Of a stretch of DNA of 64,000 bases, positions 15,612-25,241 are shown one piece after another (the first letter of the stretch is position 1; the number at the start of each line of letters is the position of its first letter). This DNA comes from Azotobacter vinelandii CA. Its GTDB lineage: Bacteria; Pseudomonadota; Gammaproteobacteria; Pseudomonadales; Pseudomonadaceae. Made by a program: the position numbers and the translations under genes. The notes below the pieces were generated by a model. That model did no database searches. It was not told the DNA's origin and saw nothing but the letters and a program-made list of their open reading frames with translations. Where the stretch lies: positions 2,656,501-2,720,500 of the forward strand of contig NC_021149.1 of NCBI RefSeq assembly GCF_000380335.1, read 5' to 3'.

Positions 15612-16815
15612 GGCTGACTTCCTTTCCGTGAAAGACGATCCGCCTGGACAGCTCGCCGCCCAGCCAGTAGGCCAGCTCGGCCGGACGATGGATGTCCCAG
15701 GCGACGAAATCGGCGTACTTGCCGGGCTCCAGGCTGCCATGGTCGTCGGCCAGGCCGAGGGCGCGGGCCGCGTGCAGGGTTACCCCGGCCAGGGCCTCCT
15801 CGGCGGTCAGGCCGAAGGAGGTGCAGGCCATGGCCAGCATCAGGCGCAGCGACAGCACCGGCGCGGTGCCGGGGTTGAGGTCGCTGGCCAGGGCCATCGG
15901 CACGGCGTGCCGGCGCAGCGCCTCGACCGGCGGCCGGCGGCTCTCGTCGAGCAGGTAGAAGGCCGCCGGCAGCAGCACGGCCACCGTGCCCGCCTTCGCC
16001 AGGGCGGCGACGTCCGCCTCGCCGGCGTATTCCAGGTGATCGGCGGACAACGCCCGGTGGCGCGCCGCGACCCGCGTCCCGCCCAGCGCGGAAAGCTGCT
16101 CGGCATGCAGCTTGACCGGCAAGCCCAGGGCCTCGGCGGCCCGGAACAGCCGCTCGACCTGCTCGGGCGAGAAGGCCAGATGCTCGCAGTAGGCGTCCAC
16201 CGCATCCACCAGGCCCTCGTCGGCCAGCGCCGGGAGCAGCTCGGCGCAGACATGCTCGATATAGGCGTCGGCGCGCCCGGCGTATTCCGGCGGCACGGCA
16301 TGGGCGGCCAGGCAGGTGGTGCGCACCGTCAGCGGCAGGCGCTCGGCGAGCTGGCGGGCGACACGCAACTGCTTGCGCTCGCCGGGCAGGTCGAGGCCAT
16401 AGCCGGACTTCACCTCCAGGCAGGTCACCCCGTCGCGCAGCAACTGGCGGGCGCGGCGCAACGCGCCGTCGAGCAACTGCTCCTCGCTGGCCGCCCGGGT
16501 GGCGCGCAGCGTGCTGAGGATGCCGCCGCCATGGGCGGCGATCTCGGCATAGCTGGCACCCTCCAGACGCAGCTCGAACTCGGCGCTGCGCTCGCCGGCG
16601 AACACCAGATGGGTGTGGCAATCGATCAGCCCCGGCGTGACCCAGGCGCCGCCGAGGTCGACGGCCTGGCAATCGCCGGGCGGCAAGGCGTCGCGCGGGC
16701 CGATCCAGGCGATCCGCTCGCCGCGGGCGAGGATCGCGGCGTCCTCGATCACCGAGTAGTGACCGCCCTTCATGGTGGCGGCATGGCAGTGGAACCAGCA
16801 ACGGGTGTCGGTCAT
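15604..16815 (-). CDS. hutI: Imidazolonepropionase
   Basis: 403 residues, amidohydrolase fold. It hydrolyses 4-imidazolone-5-propanoate to N-formimidoyl-L-glutamate. The metal-binding [10 protein letters not shown] motif is near residue 66; EVKSGYGLD, a second metal/substrate region around [10 protein letters not shown] and LASDLNPGT are all as in characterised HutI. It lies 91 bp downstream of hutU, the gap containing one of the CCTCTCCC hairpins. Confidence 0.95.
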   Translation of the reverse strand: MTDTRCWFHCHAATMKGGHYSVIEDAAILARGERIAWIGPRDALPPGDCQAVDLGGAWVTPGLIDCHTHLVFAGERSAEFELRLEGASYAEIAAHGGGILSTLRATRAASEEQLLDGALRRARQLLRDGVTCLEVKSGYGLDLPGERKQLRVARQLAERLPLTVRTTCLAAHAVPPEYAGRADAYIEHVCAELLPALADEGLVDAVDAYCEHLAFSPEQVERLFRAAEALGLPVKLHAEQLSALGGTRVAARHRALSADHLEYAGEADVAALAKAGTVAVLLPAAFYLLDESRRPPVEALRRHAVPMALASDLNPGTAPVLSLRLMLAMACTSFGLTAEEALAGVTLHAARALGLADDHGSLEPGKYADFVAWDIHRPAELAYWLGGELSRRIVFHGKEVSHG

Positions 16816-16860
16816 CGCCCTCGTCCCCTCCGGCGCTCATGAATCGATCCGTGTTTCTCC

Positions 16861-16882
16861 CCTCTCCCAGGCCCGGGAGAGG
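16861..16882. repeat. CCTCTCCC/GGGAGAGG hairpin between hutU and hutI
   Basis: Perfect 8-bp stem with a 6-base loop. It matches the hairpin at 37527-37548 and resembles that at 6369-6394. Sitting between two genes of one operon, it is more likely a mobile or dispersed intergenic palindrome, or an mRNA processing site, than a true terminator. Confidence 0.6.
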
Positions 16883-16906
16883 ACGATGCACCGCGCTGGC
16901 GCGCCA

Positions 16907-18586
16907 TCAGGCGTCGCCCAGCATCGGCAGCTTCAAGCCTCGCTCGCGGGCACAGGCGATGGCTTCCGGGTAACCGGCATCGGCGTGGCGCATCACCCCG
17001 CTGGCCGGATCGTTGTGCAGGACGCGGGCGATGCGTGCCGCGGCCTCGTCCGTGCCATCGCAGACGATGGCCACCCCGGCGTGCTGCGAGTAGCCCATGC
17101 CGACGCCGCCGCCGTGGTGCAGGGACACCCAGGTGGCGCCGCTCGCCGTGTTCAGCAGGGCGTTGAGCAGCGGCCAGTCGGACACCGCGTCCGAGCCGTC
17201 GCGCATGGCCTCGGTCTCGCGGTTCGGGCTGGCCACCGAGCCGGAGTCGAGATGGTCGCGACCGATGACCACCGGGGCCTTGAGTTCGCCGCGCCGGACC
17301 ATCTCGTTGAAGGCCAGCCCGAGCCGGGCGCGCTGGCCGAGGCCGACCCAACAGATGCGCGCCGGCAGGCCCTGGAAGCGGATACGCTCGCGGGCCATGC
17401 CCAGCCAGCGGTGCAGGTGCGGATCGTCGGGGATCAGTTCCTTGACCCTGGCATCGGTACGGTAGATGTCCTCGGCCTCGCCCGACAGCGCCACCCAGCG
17501 GAACGGACCGATCCCCCGGCAGAACAGCGGGCGGATATAGGCCGGGACGAAGCCGGGGAAGTCGAAGGCGTTCTCCACGCCCTCGTCCCTGGCCATCTGG
17601 CGGATGTTGTTGCCGTAGTCGAACACCGGCACGCCCCGTTCGTGGAAGGCCAGCATGGCGCGCACATGCCCGGCCATCGAGCGCTTGGCCGCCGCGACGG
17701 TCGCGGCCGGCTCGCGGGCGGCGCGCTCGCGGTACTCGGCCCAGCTCCAGCCCCTGGGCAGGTAGCCGTTGAGCGGATCGTGGGCGCTGGTCTGGTCGGT
17801 GACCAGGTCCGGGCGCACGCCACGACGCACCAGCTCCGGCAGGATGTCCGCGGCATTCGCGCAGAGGCCGACCGACACGGCCCGACCTTCGCCGCGGTAG
17901 CGGGCGATGCGCGCCAGGGCGTCGTCCAGGTCGCGCGCCTGCTCGTCCAGATAGCCGGTCTTCAGGCGGAAGTCGATGCGGCTCTGCTGGCACTCGACCA
18001 GCAGCGCGCTGGCCCCGGCCAGGGTCGCCGCCAGCGGCTGCGCGCCGCCCATGCCGCCCAGGCCCGCGCTGAGCAGCCAGCGCCCGCGCAAATCGCCGCC
18101 GTAATGCTGGCGGCCGGCCTCGACGAAGGTCTCGAAGGTGCCCTGGACGATGCCCTGGCTGCCGATGTAGATCCAACTGCCGGCGGTCATCTGCCCGAAC
18201 ATGGCCAGGCCCCTGGCATCCAGCTCGTGGAAGTGTTCCCAGGTGGCCCAGTGCGGCACCAGGTTGGAGTTGGCGATCAGCACCCGCGGCGCGTCGCGCT
18301 GGGTGCGGAACACCCCCACCGGCTTGCCCGACTGGATCAGCAGGGTTTCGTCCTCCTCCAGGTTCTTCAGGCACTCGACGATCCTGTCGAAGCACTCCCA
18401 GTTGCGCGCCGCCCGGCCGATGCCGCCGTAGACCACCAGTTCCTTCGGGTTCTCCGCCACCTCGGGATCGAGGTTGTTCATCAACAGGCGCAGCGGCGCC
18501 TCGCAGAGCCAGCTCCTGGCGTTCAGGGCGGTGCCGCGCGGGGCGCGGATCTCGATGTCGCGGTACTTGTGGAAGGCTTCGCGCAT
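16907..18586 (-). CDS. hutU: Urocanate hydratase
   Basis: 559 residues, NAD-dependent. It converts urocanate to imidazolonepropionate. Motifs include [70 protein letters not shown] (dinucleotide-binding), [12 protein letters not shown] and the C-terminal [17 protein letters not shown]. All are intact. First gene of a hutU-hutI-hutG block. The regulator HutC, HutD and histidine permeases are not alongside. Confidence 0.97.
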   Translation of the reverse strand: MREAFHKYRDIEIRAPRGTALNARSWLCEAPLRLLMNNLDPEVAENPKELVVYGGIGRAARNWECFDRIVECLKNLEEDETLLIQSGKPVGVFRTQRDAPRVLIANSNLVPHWATWEHFHELDARGLAMFGQMTAGSWIYIGSQGIVQGTFETFVEAGRQHYGGDLRGRWLLSAGLGGMGGAQPLAATLAGASALLVECQQSRIDFRLKTGYLDEQARDLDDALARIARYRGEGRAVSVGLCANAADILPELVRRGVRPDLVTDQTSAHDPLNGYLPRGWSWAEYRERAAREPAATVAAAKRSMAGHVRAMLAFHERGVPVFDYGNNIRQMARDEGVENAFDFPGFVPAYIRPLFCRGIGPFRWVALSGEAEDIYRTDARVKELIPDDPHLHRWLGMARERIRFQGLPARICWVGLGQRARLGLAFNEMVRRGELKAPVVIGRDHLDSGSVASPNRETEAMRDGSDAVSDWPLLNALLNTASGATWVSLHHGGGVGMGYSQHAGVAIVCDGTDEAAARIARVLHNDPASGVMRHADAGYPEAIACARERGLKLPMLGDA

Positions 18587-18824
18587 GGGGGCATCCTCAC
18601 GCCTGGATCGCCGGGACGTGCCTCAAGCATAGTCGCCGGGAATCGGCGGGCCAGCGGATGGAGGCGTATCGATGGCGCCCGGCCGCCGAGCGGCCCCCAG
18701 GGCCTGTTTTTGCGCGGCGTGTCATTGCCCGTCGTTCGATTGGAATGAGCCGACTTCTCTCCTCGCGCCCAACCCCGTGCAAAAACGGGCTCCGTCCGGC
18801 CGCGTGGAGTAGTGTTGACAGCCC

Positions 18825-19892
18825 CTAATACAGATTGAAAGGCGTGACGATCCGGATCGGCGAGGACGGCACGGGTCCCGACTGCCAGACCCTGTGGAAC
18901 TGCAGGATGTGCAGGAAGGCATGCCGCGCGTCCGCATGCAGATCGTGATCGATGATGGCATTGACCCGTTCCTCGGCCAGCAATCGCCGGTTCTCCTCGT
19001 CCAGGTCGTGGCCGATGAAGACCTGCAGCGGCCGTTCGAGCGCGGCGAAGGCATCGACGATCGCCCGGTTGCCTCCGCCGACGCTGTAGACGGCGCTCAG
19101 CGAGGGATGCTCCTGCAGTACGCTTTTCACCCGCTCGTAGGTGAGTTCGTACACGCCGTAGCCACCGCTGATGTCCCGCACCGAGAGATGGGGCATGCGG
19201 TTTCTCAGCCAGAGCCGAAAGCCCATTTCGCGCTCTTCCTCGCCGCGAAAGCTGTCGCTGCTGATCACCACCGCCACTTCCCGGGGGCTGTCGTCCAGCC
19301 AGTTGGCGAGCAGGTAGGCGGCGGTCTGCCCGGCGGTGCGGTTGTCCATCCCCACGTAGCCGATGCGTTGGCTTTGCGGCAGGTCCGTCACCAGCGTCAC
19401 CACCGGGACGCCCGCCTGCGTCACCCGGTTCACCGCCTCGTTGAGCAGCGGCTCGTCGGGCGCCTTGAGAATGAGCCCCTGCGAACCGTTGGCGGCGCAA
19501 CGCAGCATGAGCTTGTACATCCGCGAGGCGTCGATGTCCTCGAACAGGTGGAAGCGCGTCCTGATCCGGAACGGCGCCATGCTGCCGACCTGGGCGGTGA
19601 TCGCCTCCTCCACGATCCGGCTGAAGCGCCGCGGCGTATGCATGATGACGTCGATATGGAAGGTCCGCCCCGAGGCCAGGCCCGCGGTTTCCTGGGCCTC
19701 CAGCTCCTGCAATGCCTGCTCGATGCGCCGGCGCATCTGGTGATGCACGCCGCCGCGCTGGTGCAGGACCCGGTCGACCGTGGCCTTGCTGACGCCGGCC
19801 TGGGCGGCGATCTGTTTGATGGAGAACTTCTTCGCTTGATCGAGCACGCTTTTCCGCCGCCGTTCCGTATGAGGTTTTTCTGAGGTTTTCAT
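18825..19892 (-). CDS. LacI-family transcriptional regulator
   Basis: 355 residues. A basic N-terminal tail is followed by the LacI helix-turn-helix and hinge (FSIKQIAAQAGVSKATVDRVLHQRGGVH, residues about 22-50), then a periplasmic-binding-protein-like ligand domain with GYVGMDNRTAGQTAAYLL, the sugar-type signature also used by RbsR-like proteins. It is divergent from the SDR/PhyH/binding-protein cassette, with two palindromes in the shared 117-bp promoter gap, so it most likely represses that cassette and itself, induced by the cassette's substrate. It is unlikely to control hutU, although hutU lies downstream on the same strand. Confidence 0.9.
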   Translation of the reverse strand: MKTSEKPHTERRRKSVLDQAKKFSIKQIAAQAGVSKATVDRVLHQRGGVHHQMRRRIEQALQELEAQETAGLASGRTFHIDVIMHTPRRFSRIVEEAITAQVGSMAPFRIRTRFHLFEDIDASRMYKLMLRCAANGSQGLILKAPDEPLLNEAVNRVTQAGVPVVTLVTDLPQSQRIGYVGMDNRTAGQTAAYLLANWLDDSPREVAVVISSDSFRGEEEREMGFRLWLRNRMPHLSVRDISGGYGVYELTYERVKSVLQEHPSLSAVYSVGGGNRAIVDAFAALERPLQVFIGHDLDEENRRLLAEERVNAIIDHDLHADARHAFLHILQFHRVWQSGPVPSSPIRIVTPFNLY

Positions 19893-19909
19893 GCGCTTTT
19901 ATGAAGCGC
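19893..19909. promoter_or_regulatory. Candidate LacI-family operator 1
   Basis: GCGCTT-TTATG-AAGCGC is a perfect inverted repeat directly before the regulator's ATG. Its position suggests autoregulation. Not tested against a known motif. Confidence 0.4.
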
Positions 19910-19954
19910 CCCCGATGCTAATCTCGTCCCCGCCGATATGTACAGGCGGGCGGA

Positions 19955-19968
19955 TGCAAATGGTTGCA
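19955..19968. promoter_or_regulatory. Candidate LacI-family operator 2
   Basis: TGCAA-ATGG-TTGCA is a perfect even-spaced palindrome, extended outward by GGGCG / CGCCC. LacI-family operators are usually such CG- or near-CG-centred palindromes. It lies 42 bp before the SDR start, within the divergent promoter region. Confidence 0.45.
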
Positions 19969-20009
19969 CGCTCGCCCGGATAACAAAAACAAACGCATAG
20001 GAGAGTGTC

Positions 20010-20843
20010 ATGCCCGAATCCCAATTCCCGTCTTCATTCGCCGGACGCTACTTCGTCGTGACCGGAAGCACCCAGGGACTGGGCGCGGCGGTCGCGCAGT
20101 TGCTGGCGCGGCGCGGCGCGGCCGGCCTGGTCATCTGCGGGCGAAACCGCCCGAAGGGAGAACTGCAAGTCGGACGGCTGGCCGAACTGGGTTGCCAGGC
20201 GCATTTCGTCGAAGCCGACATGGAGCGCGTGGAAGATTGCCGCCGGGTGATCGCGACGGCGGAACAGCACTTCGGCACCCTGCATGGCCTGGTCAACTGC
20301 GCAGGCATGTCGGATCGCGGAACCATCCTCGATACCTCGGCCGAGCTGTTCGAGCGGATCTTCGCCGTCAACGCGCGCGCGCCCTTCTTCCTCATGCAGG
20401 AAGCCATCAAGCTGATGATCCGCAAGCAGGTGGAAGGCGCCATCGTCAACATCATCACCATCAGTTCCCATGGCGGACAGTCGTTCCTCGCGCCCTATGT
20501 CGCTTCCAAGGGCGCGCTGGCGGCCCTGACCAGGAACGTCGCGTTTTCCGTCCTGCGCAACCGGATCCGCGTGAACGGCCTGAACATCGGCTGGATGGAT
20601 ACGCCTCACGAGCACGAGATCCAGCAGCACTACCACGCTGCCGAGGACGACTGGCTCAGCCGGCACGAGCGCGAGCAGCCCTTCGGTCGCCTGCTCAAGC
20701 CGGAAGAGGTCGCCCGGGCCGTCGCGTTCCTGCTCTCCGAGGAGTCGGGAATGATGACCGGCGCGCTGATCGACTTCGACCAGGGCGTGATCGGCTGCGG
20801 CGACGGCCCCACGCCGCGTCCGGAAGCCCCGCTGCAACTCTGA
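20010..20843 (+). CDS. Short-chain dehydrogenase/reductase
   Basis: 277 residues. The NAD(P)-binding TGSTQGLGAAVA motif is near residue 18, NCAGMS near 92, and the catalytic Ser...Tyr-x3-Lys is SSHGG...YVASKGALAALTRN. The ending EESGMMTGALIDFDQGVIG is a typical SDR substrate/tetramer region. Start ATG has TAGGAGAG upstream. First gene of a plus-strand cassette with a PhyH-like oxygenase and a sugar-type binding protein. It probably oxidises a polyol or hydroxy compound; no specific substrate can be inferred. Confidence 0.9.
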   Translation: MPESQFPSSFAGRYFVVTGSTQGLGAAVAQLLARRGAAGLVICGRNRPKGELQVGRLAELGCQAHFVEADMERVEDCRRVIATAEQHFGTLHGLVNCAGMSDRGTILDTSAELFERIFAVNARAPFFLMQEAIKLMIRKQVEGAIVNIITISSHGGQSFLAPYVASKGALAALTRNVAFSVLRNRIRVNGLNIGWMDTPHEHEIQQHYHAAEDDWLSRHEREQPFGRLLKPEEVARAVAFLLSEESGMMTGALIDFDQGVIGCGDGPTPRPEAPLQL

Positions 20844-20881
20844 ATCCCCCTACCCGACAAGCACAATGAAAGGAGTGAACC

Positions 20882-22078
20882 ATGAGTGAGATCCGTCCGT
20901 CCGACCGGCTGTTCGTCGGCCCCGAGGCCGCCGACATCGAAGAATTCGCCGCGCTGTGCGCCAGGGAAACGGACCCGGCCCTCTATCCGCACAGTTCGGC
21001 GGTGCAGAAGAACGTGGTCATCTACGACGGCCAGGCGCTGCTCGCCGACCTGCAGCGGGACAAGCCGGCCGTGCAGAAGGAAATGCACGATCTGCTGCGC
21101 AACGGACCCGGCGTGCTGGTCGTCAGCGGCGCCTATGCCGACCTGGCCGTCGTCGACCGCCACACCGAGGTGTTCGAGCGGATTTTCGAAGCCGAGGCCA
21201 GGCAGGGCATCGCCTCCGACCACTTCGCCAAGGCCGGCGCCAACGGTCGGATCTGGAACTCGTTGCAGAAATCCGCCGAGCTTTCGCCGGAATCCTTCAT
21301 CGAATACTACGCCAACCCGCTCATCGGCCTGGTGGCCGAAGCCTGGCTCGGCCCCCACTATCAACTGACGACCCAGGTGAACGTCGTCCGTCCCGGCGGA
21401 CAGGCGCAGCAGGCGCACTGCGATTACCACCTGGGCTTCCAGAGCGTCGAGGAAGTGGCCCGTTATCCCGTTCCGCTGCACACCTTGTCGAAATCCCTGA
21501 CCCTGCAATGCGCCGTCGCCCACTCCGACATGCCGGTGGAGACGGGGCCGACCTTGCTGCTGCCTTTCTCCCAGCAGTACGAACTGGGCTATCTCGCCTG
21601 GCGGCGCGCCGACTTCATCGATCACTTCCAGCGCCATGCCGTGCAACTGCCGCTGAGCAAGGGCGACATAGTGTTCTTCAATCCGGGGCTCTTCCACGCC
21701 GCCGGTACCAACCGGACGACGGACCGGCAGAGGATCGCGAATCTGCTGCAGATTTCGGTGGCCTTCGGCAAGCCTATGGAAAGCGTCGACCGGGATGCCA
21801 TGTCGCTGGCGCTGTATCCGGCGCTGTCCAGAATCGTGGCGCAGAAGAAGCTGGATGAGGTGAATCTGCGCGCGGTCGTCGCCGCCGTGGCGGATGGCTA
21901 TTCCTTCCCGACCAACCTGGATACCGATCCGCCCTTGCAAGACCTGGCCCCGCAGACCGCCCAGCAATTCATCTGGCAGGCCCTGCAGGAAGGCTATTCC
22001 TTCGAGCGCTTCAGCGAGGGGGTCCGGGACATGCAGCGCAGGCGCCAGGCGAAGTCCTTCGACAAGCTGTCGCACTGA
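20882..22078 (+). CDS. Phytanoyl-CoA dioxygenase (PhyH)-family Fe(II)/2-oxoglutarate oxygenase
   Basis: 398 residues, preceded by AAAGGAG. A likely iron facial triad is visible: His179-Cys-Asp181 (QQAHCDYHLGF) and the distal His272 (NPGLFHAAGTNRT), with a nearby arginine (278-284) to bind 2-oxoglutarate. GPTLLLPFSQQYELGY is the typical PhyH strand before the distal His. The family hydroxylates or demethylates small molecules. It follows the SDR by 38 bp. Oxidation by this enzyme followed by the SDR would suit stepwise breakdown of an alcohol or ether. Confidence 0.8.
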   Translation: MSEIRPSDRLFVGPEAADIEEFAALCARETDPALYPHSSAVQKNVVIYDGQALLADLQRDKPAVQKEMHDLLRNGPGVLVVSGAYADLAVVDRHTEVFERIFEAEARQGIASDHFAKAGANGRIWNSLQKSAELSPESFIEYYANPLIGLVAEAWLGPHYQLTTQVNVVRPGGQAQQAHCDYHLGFQSVEEVARYPVPLHTLSKSLTLQCAVAHSDMPVETGPTLLLPFSQQYELGYLAWRRADFIDHFQRHAVQLPLSKGDIVFFNPGLFHAAGTNRTTDRQRIANLLQISVAFGKPMESVDRDAMSLALYPALSRIVAQKKLDEVNLRAVVAAVADGYSFPTNLDTDPPLQDLAPQTAQQFIWQALQEGYSFERFSEGVRDMQRRRQAKSFDKLSH

Positions 22079-22108
22079 CGCGACGCTCCGAAGGCTTGGC
22101 CGGACAGC

Positions 22109-22140
22109 GGGCCTGAAGTGATCCGGAGCATTTCAGGCCC
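22109..22140. repeat. Stem-loop between PhyH-like gene and binding-protein gene
   Basis: GGGCCTGAA / TTCAGGCCC, a 9-bp perfect stem with a 14-base loop, 30 bp after the PhyH stop. It has no T-run. It may be an attenuator or mRNA-stabilising element giving different levels of oxygenase and binding protein. Confidence 0.45.
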
Positions 22141-22254
22141 GTGAATCGGATTAATGCGGATAACACAACCGACATCCAACAGCACTTTGCCTTCCCATAC
22201 GGCAATGAATTTAAGTTTTGGCTCATCCCGAATAAGAACAATCAGGAAAAATCC

Positions 22255-23181
22255 ATGATGAAAACCAGGCTTATCGCACTTCTGCTTTCCTGCTTTCTCG
22301 CGCCGCTGGCACTGGCGGATATCCGCATCGGTGTCAGCATCGCGCAGACCAACGACGTTTTCCTCGCCCGAATGCGCAACGACATGGCCGAACACGCCAG
22401 ACAACTGCCCGATATCGACCTTCAATTCGAAGACGCCCAGGGCGATGTGGTGAGACAACTCAACCAGGTCCAGAACTTCATTGCCCAAGGCGTGGACGCC
22501 ATCATCGTCAATCCGGTCGATACCGCCGCGACCAGGAATATCACTCGCCAGGCCACCCAGGCCGGAATTCCCCTGGTCTATGTCAATCGCCGTCCCGAGG
22601 AAGCCACATTTCCGCCAGGCGTGGCCTATATCGGCTCCGACGAATTCAAGGCCGGCGAATTGCAAATGCAATACCTGGCCGAGCGGATGGGGGGTAAGGG
22701 CAACCTGGCCATCATGCTCGGCCTGTTGTCGAACGATGCCACGCGCAATCGCACGCGCGGGCTCAAGGAAGTGCTCAAGAAGTACCCCGATATTCATATC
22801 GTCGAGGAGCAGAATGCCGACTGGCTGCGGGAGAAAGGCATGGACCTGATGAACAACTGGATGGTTTCGGGGCAAAGGATTGATGCCGTCGCGGCCAATG
22901 CCGACGAGATGGCCATCGGCGCCGCCCTGGCGCTGAAACAGGCCGGCCTGAACCCCGGCAAGGATATTTTGATCGCCGGCACCGACGGCGGCCCGAACGG
23001 CCTGGATGCGATCAGGAACGGCTTGCTGCAGGCGACGGTCTATCAGGACGGCAAGGGGCAGGCGAAAGGCTCCATCGATCTGGCGGTGAAAATGGTCAGG
23101 AAGGAAACTTTCGAAGCGGAAGTCAGCATTCCCTTCCAGTTGGTCACCCAGGGTAACTACGAGAACTTCCTCAACCGCTGA
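22255..23181 (+). CDS. Periplasmic sugar-type (class B, RbsB-like) binding protein without adjacent ABC partners
   Basis: 308 residues. MMKTRLIALLLSCFLAPLAL followed by ADIRIGVSI is a Sec signal peptide and mature start. The RbsB/inositol-binding fold is shown by VRQLNQVQNFIAQGVDAIIVNPVDTAATRNI, PLVYVNRRPE and IAGTDGGPNGLDAI. ATG 22255 was chosen for the signal peptide and the AGGA just upstream; a GTG start at 22141 would bury the signal. No permease or ATPase gene follows; the next 1 kb is gene-poor. It may use a distant transporter or act as a sensor. Confidence 0.88.
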   Translation: MMKTRLIALLLSCFLAPLALADIRIGVSIAQTNDVFLARMRNDMAEHARQLPDIDLQFEDAQGDVVRQLNQVQNFIAQGVDAIIVNPVDTAATRNITRQATQAGIPLVYVNRRPEEATFPPGVAYIGSDEFKAGELQMQYLAERMGGKGNLAIMLGLLSNDATRNRTRGLKEVLKKYPDIHIVEEQNADWLREKGMDLMNNWMVSGQRIDAVAANADEMAIGAALALKQAGLNPGKDILIAGTDGGPNGLDAIRNGLLQATVYQDGKGQAKGSIDLAVKMVRKETFEAEVSIPFQLVTQGNYENFLNR

Positions 23182-23330
23182 GAAGCGCCTCGAAGCGCTG
23201 CCGCGCCGATGAAGCGGTGGCGCTGCCAGTATGATCGAAAGCTTCCCGAGTCCTCCGCTTTCCAGCCAACCGCAATGCTGCCCTCTCGCGTGGGACAGCA
23301 TTGCGGCCATTTCCGGAGTTCATGGTTCCA

Positions 23331-23606
23331 TCAGGAGTTAACCACGGAAGAATGCTTCTCATGCAGATATAGAAGCTCGCAGTACATCTGCTCGGCATCC
23401 CCTACCCCGACAAGTTTTCGATCCACCAGAGCGGCAATATAGCCATACATCCAGGTAGTGGAGTCACGATGCATTCGCCGAAGAAGAGTCGCCTGATCTG
23501 TTTCGGGAATCTTCATCTTGTCCCAGTTCATTATCGAATTGCCCTGCAGGCTATTCAAACGTCTATTGAAGCTGGAAGAACGAGCAGCCAAGTCTTTAAG
23601 CATCAT
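23331..23606 (-). CDS. Hypothetical 91-residue protein
   Basis: The start ATGATG at 23606 has AAAGGA two to three bases upstream. The translation starts MMLKDLAARSSSFNRRL, is basic at the N terminus and ends with an amphipathic segment (YIAALVDRKLV, AEQMYCELLYLHEK). I recognise no domain. Codon usage is less GC-biased than in neighbouring genes, and the surrounding DNA is AT-richer, hinting at acquired DNA. It converges on the binding-protein gene. Confidence 0.45.
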   Translation of the reverse strand: MMLKDLAARSSSFNRRLNSLQGNSIMNWDKMKIPETDQATLLRRMHRDSTTWMYGYIAALVDRKLVGVGDAEQMYCELLYLHEKHSSVVNS

Positions 23607-24553
23607 TATTCCTTTCACCCTTGTCATTTCCCTAGACATCCGGACATGCAGCGGAACGCATTGAAAGCGTAGACGACGATCTATCCCGATGATTGCCCGG
23701 CTCTTCACATGGAAGATCCGGCGAACTCCGCTATCTATCATTAAAGTGCCAAATGAATATCCATTTGCCAGCCTTTCGGAGAAGCGGCTTTCCGCTGTCG
23801 TCCCCGCCTCATGAGCGCATGTACGGCAGCGCAGAGCAGCCCGGCATCCGGCAGGGAACAGGAAACCCCCCATACTTCAGGCAGTTGTGGCCGGCATGTC
23901 CCGTCACGCGTCTCGTCGTCCGAACGATGGCATCCTCCACAGTCTCCCAGACGGAACAGGCGATTCCCCGTTCGCCGCTGGCGAAGCGAACCGCTACTTA
24001 TGTTTCGTCGTTTTTTCAGGATTCTTTGTCTTGTTACAAATGCGCCCTTCCGCCCTTGGCGTCAGGCTTCGTGCGCCATCCATCCGCCAGATGACGGCGC
24101 CTTTCGACTCATGACGCCGCCATGCCGGCCGACGACCGCTCCTGTGGCCCGATATTCGGCGCAGATCCAGGCTGGCGATCGACTGCCCGGCCGTCCATCG
24201 AGCGATGCCGGCGATCGGGATCGCGAAAAGATTCCATCGGCCAAAATGGCCGGGACGGACACGATGTGGCATACGATCTTCGAAAAAACCATCGGACGCC
24301 GGCAGCGACTGTGACTTTTGGTACCGACACACATCGCTGCAACGCCAGACAAGTTCTATGGGCCCTTCCGGCTTCAATGGCACGGAACATGGGACAGGCG
24401 CAAAGGTCAATTCAAACAGGAGGAGAATGTACAGAACTTCGATAGCACTGTTATTATCTCTGTAAACAGAGAGACCGATACAAGAGACCAGGAGCGAATT
24501 GAACAACGGGAAGGAACGTTTGCACCCTCAGCGATGACCATCGCCAGGGATGG
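23607..24553. other. Gene-poor stretch of mixed composition
   Basis: No frame here looks convincing on either strand. The part after 24300 is AT-rich. A 12-codon frame at 24427-24465 (MYRTSIALLLSL) follows an AGGAGGAG run and could be a leader peptide, but the spacing is tight and nothing else supports it. Likely the remains of transferred DNA or untranslated RNA. Confidence 0.4.
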
Positions 24554-24577
24554 CCTCTTTCCCAAAGAGGTACTCCT
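24554..24577 (+). promoter_or_regulatory. Hairpin hiding the ribosome-binding site of the next ORF
   Basis: CCTCTTT-CCC-AAAGAGG is a perfect 7-bp stem (24554-24570). Its 3' arm contains AAGAGG, the Shine-Dalgarno seven bases before the ATG at 24578. Translation should therefore be low unless the stem opens by heat, protein or another RNA. Confidence 0.5.
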
Positions 24578-24856
24578 ATGTCCAGCATGACCAATCTCGA
24601 ACATAGCGGCACCGCTCGCGTCCATGCCAGCGATCTCGTGCATCATGCCCGCGACAACAAACGTGTCGCCCGGGAACTCGACCGTCTCCATCTGCACGAT
24701 CTGGCAAACGAATTGAGAGGATTTGCCGATAATCAAATGCGCATGGCCAGGATGTGGCTGCCGCGCCGCCGGAGCGGATATTCCGACGGCTCCTGGCAAT
24801 TGCTTCGGCTGATGGAAAAACACTCCAGGCCAAGTTCCCACCGGCGGGAAAACTGA
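24578..24856 (+). CDS. Hypothetical 92-residue protein
   Basis: Starts MSSMTNLEHSGTARVHASDL and contains a charged, helix-forming middle (ARELDRLHLHDLANELRGFADNQMRMARMWL). It is strongly basic at the end. A Shine-Dalgarno lies at the correct spacing but within a hairpin. I know no family. It could be a small regulatory or stress-related protein. Confidence 0.45.
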   Translation: MSSMTNLEHSGTARVHASDLVHHARDNKRVARELDRLHLHDLANELRGFADNQMRMARMWLPRRRSGYSDGSWQLLRLMEKHSRPSSHRREN

Positions 24857-25079
24857 ACGTCTGCCAGTATGTCCGTCGTACAGACAGCATTATTCCGGAT
24901 AACCGGAATGGCTGCGGCAACCAGAACGTGGTCATTTCGCTTTTCCGGCGATCCGACCGATGTCTTCTTCACATGAGGCATCGGTCGGCCGGTACAATCG
25001 AACCCGGCAAGATGGAATCCATATACTGGCCATGAGCATCGCGCATTTGTCGGGAAATCCGTTACCGGATCGGATGCGA

Positions 25080-25241
25080 TCAATCCCGATAACGCTCTGA
25101 GCATCTTTCGTGACCGTCTTTACGTCCGGTATTTCCAGCTTCCGGATCGTGGAAACGGGAATGAATCGGCAAATGAATCAAGCCCGTGATACGCCCGGAG
25201 GCATCGACCAGTCGGATGGTCATGTATTGGCGTTGCTGCAT
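25080..25241 (-). CDS. Hypothetical 53-residue protein
   Basis: A near-perfect GGAGG lies six bases before the ATG at 25241. The product begins MQQRQYMTIRLVDASGRITG and is hydrophilic with a basic, Arg/Glu-rich tail. The first half (TIRLVDASGRITGLIHLPI) could form a small beta-meander. No family is recognised; the ribosome-binding site is the main support. Confidence 0.4.
   Translation of the reverse strand: MQQRQYMTIRLVDASGRITGLIHLPIHSRFHDPEAGNTGRKDGHERCSERYRD

Noticed and set aside
18692-18704. GGCCC-CCA-GGGCC hairpin followed by Ts on the plus strand
   Set aside because: No plus-strand transcript should reach it; both neighbours are minus-strand genes, so it is not assigned as a terminator.
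24427-24465. 12-codon frame MYRTSIALLLSL with AGGAGGAG upstream
   Set aside because: Spacer to the ATG is too short and the frame too small to support; mentioned as a possible leader only.
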